This document shows positions 49,301-60,737 of a stretch of DNA of 64,000 bases, piece by piece. Made by a program: the position numbers and the translations under genes. Source of the DNA: Diadema setosum. Lineage: Eukaryota; Echinodermata; Echinoidea; Diadematoida; Diadematidae. The number at the start of each line of letters is the position of its first letter. Positions within the stretch are counted from its first letter, which is position 1. Where the stretch lies: positions 5,744,486 through 5,808,485 of the forward strand of contig CM067075.1 in NCBI GenBank assembly GCA_033980235.1, written 5' to 3'. The notes beneath the pieces were generated by a model. That model did not search any database, was not told the DNA's origin, and saw only the letters and a program-made list of their open reading frames with translations.

Positions 49301-52300
49301 CTTTTCTCTTAGCAAGCTCCTTTCTTTTCTCTTTTCCGAAATCCTAATGTTTTGATGTTCTTTGTAGGATGATGTGCAGTGTATGACAGTTAAAACATGA
49401 AAATTATTCTCCATGTGTGATCTTATTATCACTGTAAAAGTGGAAATTTTCGCAATGTTGAAATCTTTGCACATATCGCTCAACTAGAAACTGGCGCATA
49501 AATAAAAGCACTTAAATATTTTTGCTTGCCGTATGTTGCAATAGTTGATGTCTTGATTTCACGGAAATGCGGAACTCTTCTTACCCGGCTGAGCGCGAAA
49601 AATTAGTTGCATGAAAATATCCACTTTTACAGTATTTGGCTTGTGACGGGATCTTCCTTAGACAAGAAAGGAAGACCGAAGTGCAAAATGTGATGGTGAT
49701 CCAGTGAACTTTAGATTTGATATTGATATCATTTGTTCTTAATATGTATCCACTGGTCAGATCATTTCTCTTGGTGCTGGCTTCGACTCCACCTATTTCC
49801 GTCTCCACCATGAGGGCGCCCTATCCTCGACATCATTCTATGAGATTGATTTCCCACAACTTGTCGCGAGGAAAGCAGCCTTAATCGCCGCCACGCCTGA
49901 GCTCCAAACACAACTCCACAACCCCGTCTTTCATGATGTACATGCCAGTGATATTGGTGAGAAAATATGTGAATTCTCTCTAAAGTACCCTCAGATATGT
50001 GATAGTTTGACACCCCACTCTGACACCCATCCCCCTCTCGGATGCTTCACTCCCTTTGGCGGCTCAAAAGCACGACAAAATCTCACACCTAGCTCCTCCT
50101 TCCCATCTTTTTTCCATGAAATTGACAAACTGGATCACTTCAAACCCTCACTCAAGACTCACATCTTTCACCAGGCATTTAATAGCTGACTTTCTTGGAG
50201 CCTTTGTATGTTTATACAACAAATATGCGGCATTTTACAAATGCTGTGGATTGTCGTCATATTCCTCTCAGACCTTGTCATCTGTACCTAACTCATCTCG
50301 ATGACAAATTCTAATTTAGTTTAATCTGAAATGACTTAAGTAATCATCATTCTCTTTCTGTGTATACAAAGGTCTCTGCATTTCATCCAACAAGTACCAC
50401 CTGCTCGGAGTGGACCTAAAAAACCTGCGGACACTGGAGGACGCTCTTCAAAGGATAGGAATCGACTTCACGCTGCCAACTCTACTTTTATCAGAGTGTG
50501 TGATAACATACATAGACACACCCAGGTGATTATGCCATAAAATCTGTAAAGCGTCGGGTAGTGATAGAAGAGCATATGTATGTATCAGAGCTACCAAGTC
50601 TCACGCATTCTGCGTGAGACTCAAGCATTTAGGGTCTGTCTCACGATCTCACACATGGCACCCATTTTTCTCACGCATCTGGTGAAGTCTGCAATTTGGG
50701 CCAAAAATAAGGAGCATAGCTCAAAGGATTAAAGTGATAGTTGCAATTGAAGGTATATTTCCCTTTTGCCTTTCAAAATTAGTAAAAAATAGTCACTGAA
50801 GTATGCACCAGATCGCATCATTAAAAGCTAATGATTTAAAAAAAGCTCCCTACCATGGGAGTGGGACACCCTCCTCGTTTGCGTACGCATGCGCGCGAGC
50901 GCTGAGACGCCGAGTCATAAAAACCTCACTCATAAAAGTTTTTTGAACTTGGCATCTCTGATATATATTTCTGGATTTTTTTAGTGTCAAATAAGAACTC
51001 ATGTAAACAGCGTTATGTATGTGTGTGCCTGTATATAATCGTGTCTTCTTCATCATCACTTTCTCTTTTTTACTTTGTCTCTCTCTATCTATTGATTGGC
51101 AGTTGTTTGCTCAATACAGACACAAACAGTCGCAAATTTCGCATATGATTCCTGTTTGGAGATGATCATGGAATGATCTGTATCAATTACTCTCAACATC
51201 AAATGATCAACAAAGGAAGTGTCTTATTGCAACTGATTGACAAATTACCCTACATCGATGTAAATAAGCACTGAATTGATCAGTGTTTAGTAGTAGTTGA
51301 ATACAGCATGTATTTGAATAATTACACTGTGCCCGCTGCATGCTATAAGGATCACAACCAATACTTGCTGTCGGGCAGAAGTTCGGTGGTCTAGTGGAGA
51401 TGACGCCTGTCCAGAGATCGGGAGGTTGTATGTTCAAATCCTGCTCGAGTATGCAATGTATGCCCATGATTTTTTATCTTGGCTACTACTAAAACACTGA
51501 TCAATTCAGTGCTTATTTACATAGATGTAGGACAATTTGTCAATCAGTTGCAATAAAAACAACTCGACTGAAGAATTTCCTGAATTTGAAAGGAAGTGTC
51601 ATTGTGAAATCATGTTTGTGAGGGTGTTGGTGATTATCATTTATCACAAGATGATCTGAAATTTTGTTCTGAAGCTATCAGTAGTTTAGCCATTATATCA
51701 GCCACTATCTAGCCCCTTCCTAATTGTGTTGATTCTGGTAGTGCCCTCACTTGCAGGACAAAGAATTCCTCAATCAACTGTGAGTAGCTGTGTACATCCT
51801 TTTCTTCTTTTGACAGCTCAGATGCTCTGATCAGCTGGGCTGGAAAAACATTCCAGAATGGCTTGTTCCTTTCATACGAACAGGTGAGAAACTTGACCTG
51901 ATTGTTATAGCCAGTTTTGCTATCATTTCATCTGTGTCCCCTTCTTTAATATTTCTCTATGATTTTCCTCCTCCTTCTCATCTCAGTATCCCCCCCCCCC
52001 ACTGAATCTTTTTGTATAGGAGTTTATTCATTGTCTTGCTAGAGAAGTCCTTTCTCAGTCATATTGAATAAGTGCAATACCCTCCTAAATATTAAAGGAT
52101 TTGCCCTTTTGTTCTCTCTTTTCCTCAGGTGCAGCCACATGATCCTTTTGGAATAGTGATGTAAGTATCGTTTTTATTTAGCTGGTGAAATTTCTTGGCC
52201 CTGAATGCCTCCACCTCGGGGATGCTGAAATCATTCCTTCTGTATGCAACATATTACTTTTCCAAGTGATTTCTCAGATTCTTTTTGCTTATGCAAAATT

Positions 52301-55300
52301 TCTAAGTGTTAGTAAGATGTGGGAAAAAGTCTCTTTGAAAAGTGACATGATGCCAAGATGTTTCTTTAATGGTTAAACATATTGTATAGAGGAACCTTGT
52401 TGTAGCATACTCCTTTGAACCTCTGAAATTTCCTCTCTATATCAGGGATAAAAACAAAACGATATAAAGGGAATGGGGCCTGCAAAATTACCTTTATCAG
52501 GTATATCACTCTATCCAACCTCATTATAACAAAAGTTCTGCTGTAGTCGCTGGAAATATTTTCTCTGAATTTTTTTCTGTCAAACGCCCAAGTTAACAGT
52601 TCAGCTCATAGCTGCCACACAAGGAGACAGATTTGTCAAGGAACATTGTGACACCAAAAGTCTTTCGCATGATGATGTAAAATCTCATGAATAGGGAAAT
52701 GTTGGAAATTATGCAATCATGCCTACTGGAGAGATAAAGCTATAAAAACATCTGTCCATAAAGCCTACCAGCCCATTTATACCACTTTAAATACTGTGGT
52801 TTCCCTTTTAGCATTTTGTGTGTGTGTGTTTATGTGTTTATATGTGTGAAAGTAATGTTATACAAAACAACACACTGGTATGAAGACAACTTTTTCTGTT
52901 TCCCTTGGATGGTCTTAGTGAGCAGAATTCACTGCATTGAGGACTGCTTCCTCCCAGAACTATCATGAAATACAAGATGACCCTGTCATGTTTTGAATTG
53001 ATCGGAAGTAGTCACAGTGTCAGGGATAGGTAGCAAATATCTTATGCTTTCCTTCCTCGTCTTCCTTTCGTTCTTACAGGCAGCAGCACTTCATAAAGCT
53101 CAACTCACCACTGAATGCAATCCAGACTTACAGCACCATGGAGAAACACTGCGCCAGATACATCCAACAGGTGAGTAGTTCATGTTTTTTAATAGCATGG
53201 CTAAACTGCTGGACAGGTTGTTAACAAGCAAGATTGACCCTCAGCCTTGTAGCTGAGCTGAATATCTCTTTGTATGTCTATAAGATACATGCAATGACCT
53301 TTCAGTGAAGACACAATGTACTACACAAGAAAAGTTCATGGATAAGAGTTAAATGTAAAAGAGCGCAAGTGGGTTCAATAAACGGTGGGAACATTGGTGT
53401 ATGTGCACATGTGTTTGGATGTGTGTGTGTAACTGTGCTTGTGTTTGTTCATGTCTGAATGTCTTTGAATGATCTGCATGTGTGTAGCATGTAAGTGAGA
53501 TAACAAAATTTATCAGGGGCTAAAGAGGCAGTCACAATTTGTGGTTTATTGTAATGGGCTTTGCAGCCATATAATACACAGAACTGTTTTGTTCTCCAAC
53601 ACTCCATGTTGCCTGTCTTCTAGGAACTTTTGTGGTCATTATATCACTATGTATATGAGATTGACCACATGACAGTACTATTTGTGATATCTCACGGACT
53701 TTGTCGTACCAAGGATCCCTGGTCGTACATTGACTGCTCAAATTTCAATACAGACTGGCCTGTAGTGTTCAAGGTGATGCAATCAAATGCGACATTAGAA
53801 TGTGAACTAATTCCGAAGTTTGTTGTTGTTTTCACTTTTTTCATCATGCAGGGATGGCAAGACTCTAATGCAATCAATATGTACCAGTACTACTCCCAGG
53901 TTCTGACTAGTGGAGAGAGGGAGCGCATCGAGGCAATCGAGTTGTTTGATGAATTTGAGGTGGGTTAAAAGCCCGTGATTGTCTTCCAAGGCCAAGAGAG
54001 TAGGAATGATGGCTGGGTACAATTTATATCTTGTTGCTATGCTTTGTTGCTGCCGGTGTTCATGTGAACCTGAACAACTCTGGAGCAGTTTTTTTTTTTT
54101 TTATTGTTATTATTATTATCATTAATTATTATTATTTGTCGAATGAACTTTTCTGCAAACAAAATCATATGAAATTCAAATGCCTGTACTAAGTATAAGT
54201 ATTCTGCCAACATGTGACAAGATATGTTTATTTACTGCTTGATTCCATTTTAAGTTGTTTTGGTGCACATCATTTCTTTTTTAGTATTTTGTCTATTTTG
54301 TTCTTCCATGTATTCTGATATATACTTTAGTTTTGTTTTGCAAAATGAGAGCACTATGTTCGCTACGCATATATCCATGGCCAAGTCCCATGCACCCAAG
54401 AAAATACAAACCAAAAAGCAAACCAAAACCTGTCATGACGTCATTGGTGGAAAAGAGGTTTGAAGTGTAGAGCCCCATCTTAGTGACATTAAAAGTATAT
54501 CTACCATTTTGTTGCAGAAGATGGCTGTGGTGTATGACAAGGTAGGAGGAGTGTCTGGTTACTCAGAGTTTGTTTATTCATCTGTTTTATGAAGGAATGG
54601 CATCTGAAGTGTGTTCATTACGTGGTGGTAGCTGCCTTCAATGGAGACTGTGCTGTAGCCAGAGACAAGCTTTTCCCTGGTAAGTCCTCTCTGAATTCAA
54701 CTCCACAGTCCTTTTAGTCTGTGATCCCTCATTCATGTTGTGGTGATGTATACTGTCACACTCTGCATGGCCAGAAATAGTCCATAAAATATCCCAGTCA
54801 GACATGTGTTCAATATTTAGACATTACTGGTAATCCGTGAATGATTACAAAAGATGTAATACTGTCAAAGTGGAAATTTTAGTGAATTTTGCGTAACCTA
54901 ATGAAACTACAATGAAAGTGTGCAAAATTTTTGCTTGTATGTCTTTGATTTCAAGGTAGGAATATTGTAGGGATGTAAATATTTTGTTATTTGTAGTTTT
55001 ATTCTCATTCATTAGTCCTGTAGCATGATTGAGTATGCTTTCATCATAGGAGCAATATACCCTTTATCGTTAGTATATGCTGCCAAATCCCTCAGCAGCA
55101 TGTGGAGGTAAGCTGTTTGGAGCGCACTTGCTCAATTGTCATGACCATCTGCAAAATTAAAAGCATACAAAAGTCATCTTTCCCTGCCGTGTGCACAAAA
55201 TTGTTAACCCAAAAACTGTACCGTTATCATTGATTTCATTGATCTTATTGTTATCATCATGAGCAATGTCTTTATTACTCTATTGCCTTTCTCTGCATTG

Positions 55301-58300
55301 ATATACAGGTATCAATAGTCCAACAAAAGTTGGCGATTCCAGTGAGGAGAGCCGGCTGCCAGTAACGCCATCCTTCCTCCCCCTCTGGTCCGACTTGCAG
55401 TCCTCAACATGTCTGAAGCAGTTTTCGCATGCCAGTGCACAGGTGCCAGGCACAGACAAGATTCTTGTCGTGGGTGGCTTCGGAGACCGCGATGGTTGCC
55501 ACGGAAGACTGGATGAGCTGAGGTTGATCGACCTGGCAACGAGAAAGGTCGGGACACTTTGTCCGAAGTCTGGTGCGGCATCACTAGGTGAGGGAGAGAA
55601 TGAGAAGATTTTGTGACAAATCTAATCCCAAAGACTGGCTGGTTTCCATAGTGCGATGAGGCTGGATGCACTCTTTTACTTGCCTTCCAAATCTTGTTGA
55701 TATTTCTTTGTGGCAATAAGTGGTCAGATTCTAGATATACGAGTATGCAGTCAAACTGAAAACAATATGTCAAATTTCCTTCAGTGTGTGTAAAGAAATG
55801 GATACAGCATATTCCAGATACCTCAAGAGCATGCCATGTAATTATATAGAGCAATTGTGTTTAATACAGTGGCAGATCCAGGTGGCCCCCCCCCCCCATG
55901 TAATTCCAGGATCTGCCCCTTTAATAGTCATATATCTACCATGTGGGTCATATTGAATTGAGGCAACCTGGGTAAGTGAAACTGTGAAAATTTCATTGAG
56001 GGGAAGAACAACTTCAAACAAATTGTGACAAAAAAAAAAAAAAAAAAAAAATCTGATGGCTGTTTGAGGGGACAGGATTTGGTATAAGTAACAACAGAGG
56101 TTGATTATGGTTGAGCACTTCACTTTGATCAGCACCTTTATGTATTTGGAAAATCTATTAGTACAGAATAGTGGTTTGTGTTGAAGACATGATATTACAT
56201 GGAATGGAGCAATACTTTCTATGTCATGTGGATGCCATCCACAAAAAAACTGATGACTGTGTTGAATTACTCTGCAGGTCCCAGAATTCACCACACCCTC
56301 ACAGCCCTCTCCGATGGCAGGTTCTTTGTGTTTGGGGGGCGAACTTCCCCGGCCAAGCCCTGTACGGACGCCTACCTCCTGACGCTGTCTGGTGCCACCT
56401 GGCTACCAGAGTACTCCCTGCAACCCCTGATGCAGTCAGGTACGGACGCTGCTCCCTGTGCCAGGTGGCGGCATACAGCATCTACAGTGTCGCTGGAGGG
56501 AAGGGAGATGGTGTGTTTGATTGGGGGGCGTGGCATCGATGGCACCCCCTTGGATGACACTTGGCTGATGGATGTTGGGTTGTTGATGTGGAAAGAGGTA
56601 AAGTCATGGGCAAATGAGAGTTTCTGCAGATGGGGCCTTATGTAATATTTTCCTCATGCTAGCTGTCACTTTATCAGTACAGCTATTATTGCATTTCCTG
56701 GTATGTGTCTTAATTGGCAAAAGTTTATCATACTTTGATAGTCCAACTTGAATGTATTGATGGACAAAGAACAGAGGGAAGGGGGTTTCATGTTCTGTTA
56801 GTCAGAGGTCAAAGTTGAAGTCACTGCATATGTAGTGTTTTTTTCTTGACCATCATCAGATACTAATGGATACATACACATAGGACAAGATCATTGATTT
56901 TTTGGATATTATACAGATAGTGAATGGTCACAAGTGCGATGGTACAAGACTTTGCACGAGGTGAAAGATAGAGACGTTCTATTCAACGAGGGGAATCCGA
57001 CTTGAATAGTGCGCCTCATCTTTCACCGAGTGCAAAATCTTGTTCCATTGCACGAGTAAAGACCATACACTATTTTTTTTATACAACACCTCGAACGTCA
57101 ACAGATTTGGTCCACACAGATTCTTGAATTTAGCACAGAAATGGCAATCATTTTCCGGAAAGACGAATGAGTAGCCGCACAGTCGCAGTCACCATTTACG
57201 TATGTATGCAAAACGAAGTTGTTTACAAAAATGAGTGACCAAAGTATGCGCTTGTAAGCGCACTTGTATTTGTTGAGTGCACACGGCAAATGTTTGTCTA
57301 TTGTGACATCAGAGCCGTGCGATGGAACAAAAACTTCGAGTCAATCTTGAGTTTCAAACACGGGAGTCAATGGAAATGGGGGGCGTCAGCCATGCGCTAT
57401 CCATTTTTGCTCAAACAAAATTGCACAGCTGACAGCCAGAGCGTGCGATGGAACTTTTCACTAAATGTCACGTGATGGGCAATCGACCAGTCAGATGGCT
57501 TCATTCTAAATAGGTGTTGTATAATAATGATTATTTATGACTTCTGAGCTGAACAATTCTTGAGCTTTACTTGTAACGTTTATACAAGCCTGTTTTTTAT
57601 TTGTTTTGTGTGTGTGTGGGGGTTGGTCTTTTTTCGTTTTTTTTTTTTTTTTTTTTTTAGATAGATGGTTATTCATTCAAAGAAATATTCAGGAATTATT
57701 AGAAATGGTACAGTGTCACTATTATTAGAATAGCTGGACAAAATTGAGGTAGTGTTTGTAAATGTCAACTTTCATCCTCTTGTTCTCTTCTACTTCCAGC
57801 TCAATTTTGAGGAGAGCAGCTTTGAGGCAAGACACTCTCACACAGCCACCCCATGGGGTGACGCTTGTCTGGTGGTAGCCGGTGGTCTGGGGCACGGCTG
57901 CACCCCTCTCAGCTCCATAGTGGTTATTAACCTTCAGAGCTTGTCATTACGAAAATTGAATACCAGTCCTTCCTTGTCCCCAAGGTGAGAATCTTACAGT
58001 GCCTCTTGACCTGTTCTAAATCTCTTTCTATCCTCACATGTACACTGTAACATAACACATATGTGTGAGAACCATGGGTCTGTTTCATGAAAGTCTAATA
58101 AGAGACATTTTGCTCATAAGACACACTCAAGAGAGACTTCATAAAATGGATTTGAAAGTCTCATACAGCTACATATGACCGACTTTGACCATTCTGATAT
58201 TTATGTGAAAGGCTTTTATGTGATGACTCAAGAAACAGACCCCAACAGACCCCAGGTCTCATTTCGTTGTGAATTCTGTGCTGTGACATCGGATCAGGTT

Positions 58301-60720
58301 CAGGACCTGCACAGTTGGAAGAATCGTCTCGTCTATATGAGCAGTATCAATAGAAAACATGAATCCCTTTCAGAGCATTTACACATATGTTTTGAGATTT
58401 CGGGTATACCACCCGAGTTTCATTGCAGTACTACAATATTAATGTAAATTAATGTAATCTGGCTCTGATCGGTGTTTTCTCACTACCAGTTGTGGTAGAT
58501 TCTGGGACCTGGACTTTTGAGACCGGCTGGTCATTTTTGTTCAGTTCCATGACATTTGCTCTTGCAACAATTGCTTCCATGAAATATTTGCATGCTAAGC
58601 CAAACATTATTTACCCACAAATACATGTATAACTGTAACCCTATTCCTAATCCTTACATCAATTAAAGGGACATTCCAGACGATTTTCATAATTTCACAT
58701 CATGTAGTACATAAATCGACAACTCCATGTATAGATTTGTGGAATTTATTGTGGTTCTTGAGCAGAGAAACAATACTTTGAAAAATCTCAAACAAATTAC
58801 ACTGAACAAGGATGATGACATAGGAGGTTCACATATTTCAGAAATGTAGCAGTGTAATTCCATTACAATACCGCTTGCTTGCGAGTTCACCTGTGTATAA
58901 TGTATGCATGCCTTCTTCTTTTGTTCTGGTTCCTTGAGCCCCAACTCATGCATTCTTATGGTGACTCTGCCATGTCATCATCCTTGTTCATTGCAATTTG
59001 TTCTGGATTTTGAAAATATTCTTATTCTTCATCCCAATTATCACAAATTCTGAAACTCTGTCCTCAGTATAACTAATTTATAGTTGTTTAAATGTAAAAA
59101 TCTGAAAATCATCCGGAGGTCTCCTTTAAATGTAAAGCCCTATCACAACCCTAACCTAACCTAACCTCAGTCTAACCTAACCCTAACCTAACCTCAGTCT
59201 AACCTAACCCTAACCTAACCTCAGTCCAGAGTGAAAATAAGACTGGAGCAACTGTCACAGGAGGAAATGTGTCAACTTTTTGTTAAATTTTGCCTAAATC
59301 AGGTTGTCATTGCAGAAAATGTATAAAAATCTGTTTGAATGAAATAGGTATTACTTGACATTATCAAGTAATATTTTAGTGATGCTTTCTTTCCCTCTCA
59401 TGTCATGCAGGTACTCCCACACCGCACACATTGTGCATGGCCAGCTTATCCTTGTGGGTGGGGTCAATCCGACACACAGCACCCCACCCTCACTCACCAT
59501 TGTCGATCTCACAACAGGTTCCGTGCAATACATAGACTTGCAGGTCAGTAGATGAGATGTAGGGTATCAGAAGATGGGAAACATATTATCCATAATATCA
59601 GTTATTCCTCTTATGACATTTTAAGTTTAAATATTTGTCAGTATTTTTGAAATGCATTCTATCTTTTATTTGTGAGAAATTAAAGGACAAGTTCACCTCA
59701 ATATAGATGTGGATTGAGTGAATGCAGTAATATCAGTAGAACACATCAGTGGAAGAAACAAGTGTGTTGTGCTTTTATTATGCGAGAAAAGTGCAAATAT
59801 GTTGAATTTTTAAATATTTTCTTTATACTGTAAAAGTGGATATTTTCGCGTGACTAATTTTTCATGCTTGGCCAGGTATAAAGAGTTTCGCGTGTTTTCA
59901 AGTCCACAGAATCAACACGCCAAATACAGGATCGTATAGCAAGCAAAAATATATGCATGCTTTTATTTTCGCATTAAGTTTCTGGTTGTGCGAAATGCAC
60001 AAAAATTTCAACACCGCGAAAATTTCCACTTTTGCAGTATCGTTCTACACATATGACATCACAGTAGTACCGGTAGTCTTCTCATCCAGTGATGGCCACA
60101 CTGAAACTTCAAAAATTCAAAGCTTATGAACGAATTGTCTGATTTTCCTCAAACTTCTTCTCTTGTGTTCTACTAATATTGCTGCATTCTCTCAATCCAC
60201 ATGTCTATGAAGGTGAAGTTGTCCTTTAAGAGACCAAGATGTTGGTTTCACGGATGAGATTCTCACCATGAAAATGGGTCTGAATGGATTCTTGACAGAA
60301 ACATAAAAGACATTTCAAAGAAATAATCCAAGAACAGATGTGCTTTGTGGGAAAATATTGCTGATTAATTTGAATGAGGCAATGTATCATGACTAGGTGT
60401 TATTCTTGGTAGATACGTCCAGAACAGTAAGTCACCAGTGGGTCAGGATTTGTTATCATTTATATAAAGAGAAACCCCCCTGTGTAGACCTTGGGAAGTA
60501 ACTATGCAACATGTTCCTTTGTTGTCTGTCTCCATTGCCCCACCCACTACAGCTTGATGTGGAGCACCCCCTCATGCTTCACAATCACACCAGTCACTGG
60601 CAGCGGGAGGAGGGCTGCATCCTCGTCATCGGTGGAGGGGGAAACTGCTTCTCTTTCGGCACCCATCTCAACCGTAGCCCCGTGCTCATCGACGTCGGGG
60701 AAGCCCTTCAAGGCAGATAG
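46397..60720 (+). CDS. LCMT2: tRNA wybutosine-synthesizing protein 4 (LCMT2/TYW4), 14 coding exons, 689 aa
   Basis: This is an S-adenosylmethionine-dependent enzyme of the last steps of wybutosine synthesis at G37 of tRNA-Phe (carboxyl methylation and methoxycarbonylation). Coding exons: 46397-46444, 47974-48177, 49761-49956, 50372-50525, 51817-51883, 52129-52160, 53080-53170, 53852-53959, 54595-54679, 55309-55587, 56278-56597, 57800-57984, 59411-59543, 60553-60720. All introns are GT-AG and the frame closes to 2070 nt. The N-terminal leucine-carboxyl-methyltransferase-type domain (to about 325) contains TNDSSIVSK, RAPLINRGYFIRAKAID, the SAM loop SLGAGFDST (87-95), YEIDFPQLVARKA, LLLSECVITYID and FDEFEEWHLKC. 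The C-terminal kelch domain has six Gly-Gly strands: VVGGFG (382-387), VFGGR (439-443), LIGGRG, VAGGLG, LVGG and VIGGGGN, then NCFSFGTHLN at the end. Length equals human (about 686 aa). The acceptor before 47974 is followed in frame by a second AG six bases on, which could drop Val-Gln. The first exon encodes only a basic 16-residue leader. Confidence 0.95.
47001..47635 (-). mobile_element. Second HINE-like family (GTCCCCGC ends) in TYW4 intron 1
   Basis: Read on the minus strand it has a T-run, a GTCCCCGCTGAA...CAGGGGAC palindromic head, a TGTCCGTCCG/TGTGTG microsatellite (47533-47585) and three ~158-bp units (boundaries near 47044, 47201 and 47359) rich in AGGTCA/TGACC. It ends GGCGGGGAC followed by ATTTCTACT. 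The plan parallels the ATGCCTCC family with different sequence. Confidence 0.7.
48397..48937. mobile_element. GC-rich inverted-repeat transposon with 8-9 bp target duplication, TYW4 intron 2
   Basis: The ends GACCCTGTTTACAGTGCGAG and CTCGCACTGTAAGCGGGGTC are inverted. AGTCAACT(A) is directly repeated at 48389-48397 and 48938-48946. Sub-terminal GGCCGCGGCCGAG and TTTACACTG motifs recur. An 8-9 bp duplication suggests hAT or Mutator type (inference). Confidence 0.8.
48573..48763. mobile_element. Inner inverted repeat nested in the GC-rich element
   Basis: TAGTCTGGTTTTCAGACCCT at the left and AGGGTTTGGAAGCCAGACTA at the right pair imperfectly. It may be a separate nested insertion or the centre of the larger element, because flanking TTTGCG/GTTTAC motifs are also symmetric. 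Confidence 0.5.
49430..49634. mobile_element. ACTGTAAAAGTGG-type MITE in TYW4 intron 2
   Basis: The left end ACTGTAAAAGTGGAAATTTT and the right end ATATCCACTTTTACAGT are inverted. It is about 205 bp and ends about 130 bp before the exon at 49761. A decayed left end of the same family is visible near 54867. Confidence 0.7.
50584..50962. mobile_element. Inverted-repeat element with TCTCACGCAT motifs, TYW4 intron 4
   Basis: The ends ATCAGAGCTACCAAGT and ACTTGGCATCTCTGAT are inverted. TCTCACGCATTCTGCGTGAGA near the left end is itself a hairpin. A CpG-rich part lies at 50880-50925. Class unknown. Confidence 0.55.
51225..51556. mobile_element. Foldback element carrying a tRNA-like sequence
   Basis: Arms of about 65 bp (left TTATTGCAACTGATTGACAA, right TTGTCAATCAGTTGCAATAA) enclose about 200 bp that includes the tRNA-like stretch. 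A single partial arm of the same family lies at 15179-15238 in the ABCF2 gene. Confidence 0.7.
51381..51450 (+). pseudogene. tRNA-like / tRNA-SINE head
   Basis: An A-box-like TGGTCTAGTGG and a B-box-like TGTTCAAATCC occur at tRNA spacing. The acceptor stem is not convincing, so I call it a tRNA-derived relic and not a working tRNA. Confidence 0.45.
52384..52547. mobile_element. Decayed TA-target MITE, TYW4 intron 6
   Basis: GTATAGAGGAACCTTGTTGT at the left and AACAAAAGTTCTGCTGTA at the right loosely mirror the ends of the 6041-6224 element. Confidence 0.3.
55866..55919. repeat. Short hairpin with C-run
   Basis: GGCAGATCCAGG and CCAGGATCTGCC pair around a C13 tract in TYW4 intron 10. It is probably a fragment of a dispersed repeat. 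Confidence 0.45.
56930..57071. repeat. 142-bp hairpin repeat in TYW4 intron 11
   Basis: AGTGAATGGTCACAAGTGCG through GACTTTGCACGAGGTGAAAG is mirrored by CTTTCACCGAGTGCAAAATC through AGACCATACACT. The loop is near 56993-57000. A (G)CGATGGAAC motif recurs at about 57318 and 57446. Confidence 0.7.
57079..57525. mobile_element. TATACAACACCT-ended element abutting the hairpin
   Basis: TTATACAACACCT and AGGTGTTGTATAA form a short inverted repeat about 447 bp apart. It may be one unit with the adjacent hairpin. No coding capacity was found. Confidence 0.45.
57633..57659. repeat. Poly-T tract
   Basis: A T-run of more than 20 bases lies in TYW4 intron 11. It could be a reverse-oriented poly(A) tail or simple expansion. 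Confidence 0.8.
58663..59129. mobile_element. TTAA-target MITE (AGGGACATTCC ends), TYW4 intron 12
   Basis: TTAA is on both sides. AGGGACATTCCAGACGATTT is matched by AAATCATCCGGAGGTCTCCT. It is 467 bp and non-coding. Confidence 0.65.
59147..59225. repeat. TAACC-rich telomere-like tandem repeat
   Basis: CCCTAACCTAACCTAACC units alternate with CTCAGTCTAAC in a ~30-35 bp higher-order period, three rounds. This resembles an interstitial telomere-like or minisatellite tract, not a chromosome end. Confidence 0.8.
59680..60229. mobile_element. TTAA-target MITE (AGGACAAG ends) with a nested element, TYW4 intron 13
   Basis: TTAA borders enclose long inverted arms of about 60 bp: AGGACAAGTTCACCTCAATA at the left and ATGAAGGTGAAGTTGTCCT at the right, both continuing inward through TGGATTGAGTGAATGCAG-type sequence. 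The centre is occupied by a different MITE at 59826-60039. Confidence 0.8.
59826..60039. mobile_element. TACTGTAAAAGTGG-type MITE nested in the TTAA element
   Basis: TACTGTAAAAGTGGATATTT and AAATTTCCACTTTTGCAGTA are inverted ends. It is the same family as 49430-49634. Confidence 0.75.
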
Positions 60721-60737
60721 CAAGACATTGAACAATA

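Noticed and set aside
51381..51450. Functional tRNA gene
   Set aside because: A- and B-box-like motifs are present, but the acceptor stem and anticodon arm do not pair well, and it lies inside a foldback element.
55312..55854. 180-codon open frame on the minus strand
   Set aside because: It is antisense to the TYW4 exon at 55309-55587, runs into the intron and has no family resemblance.
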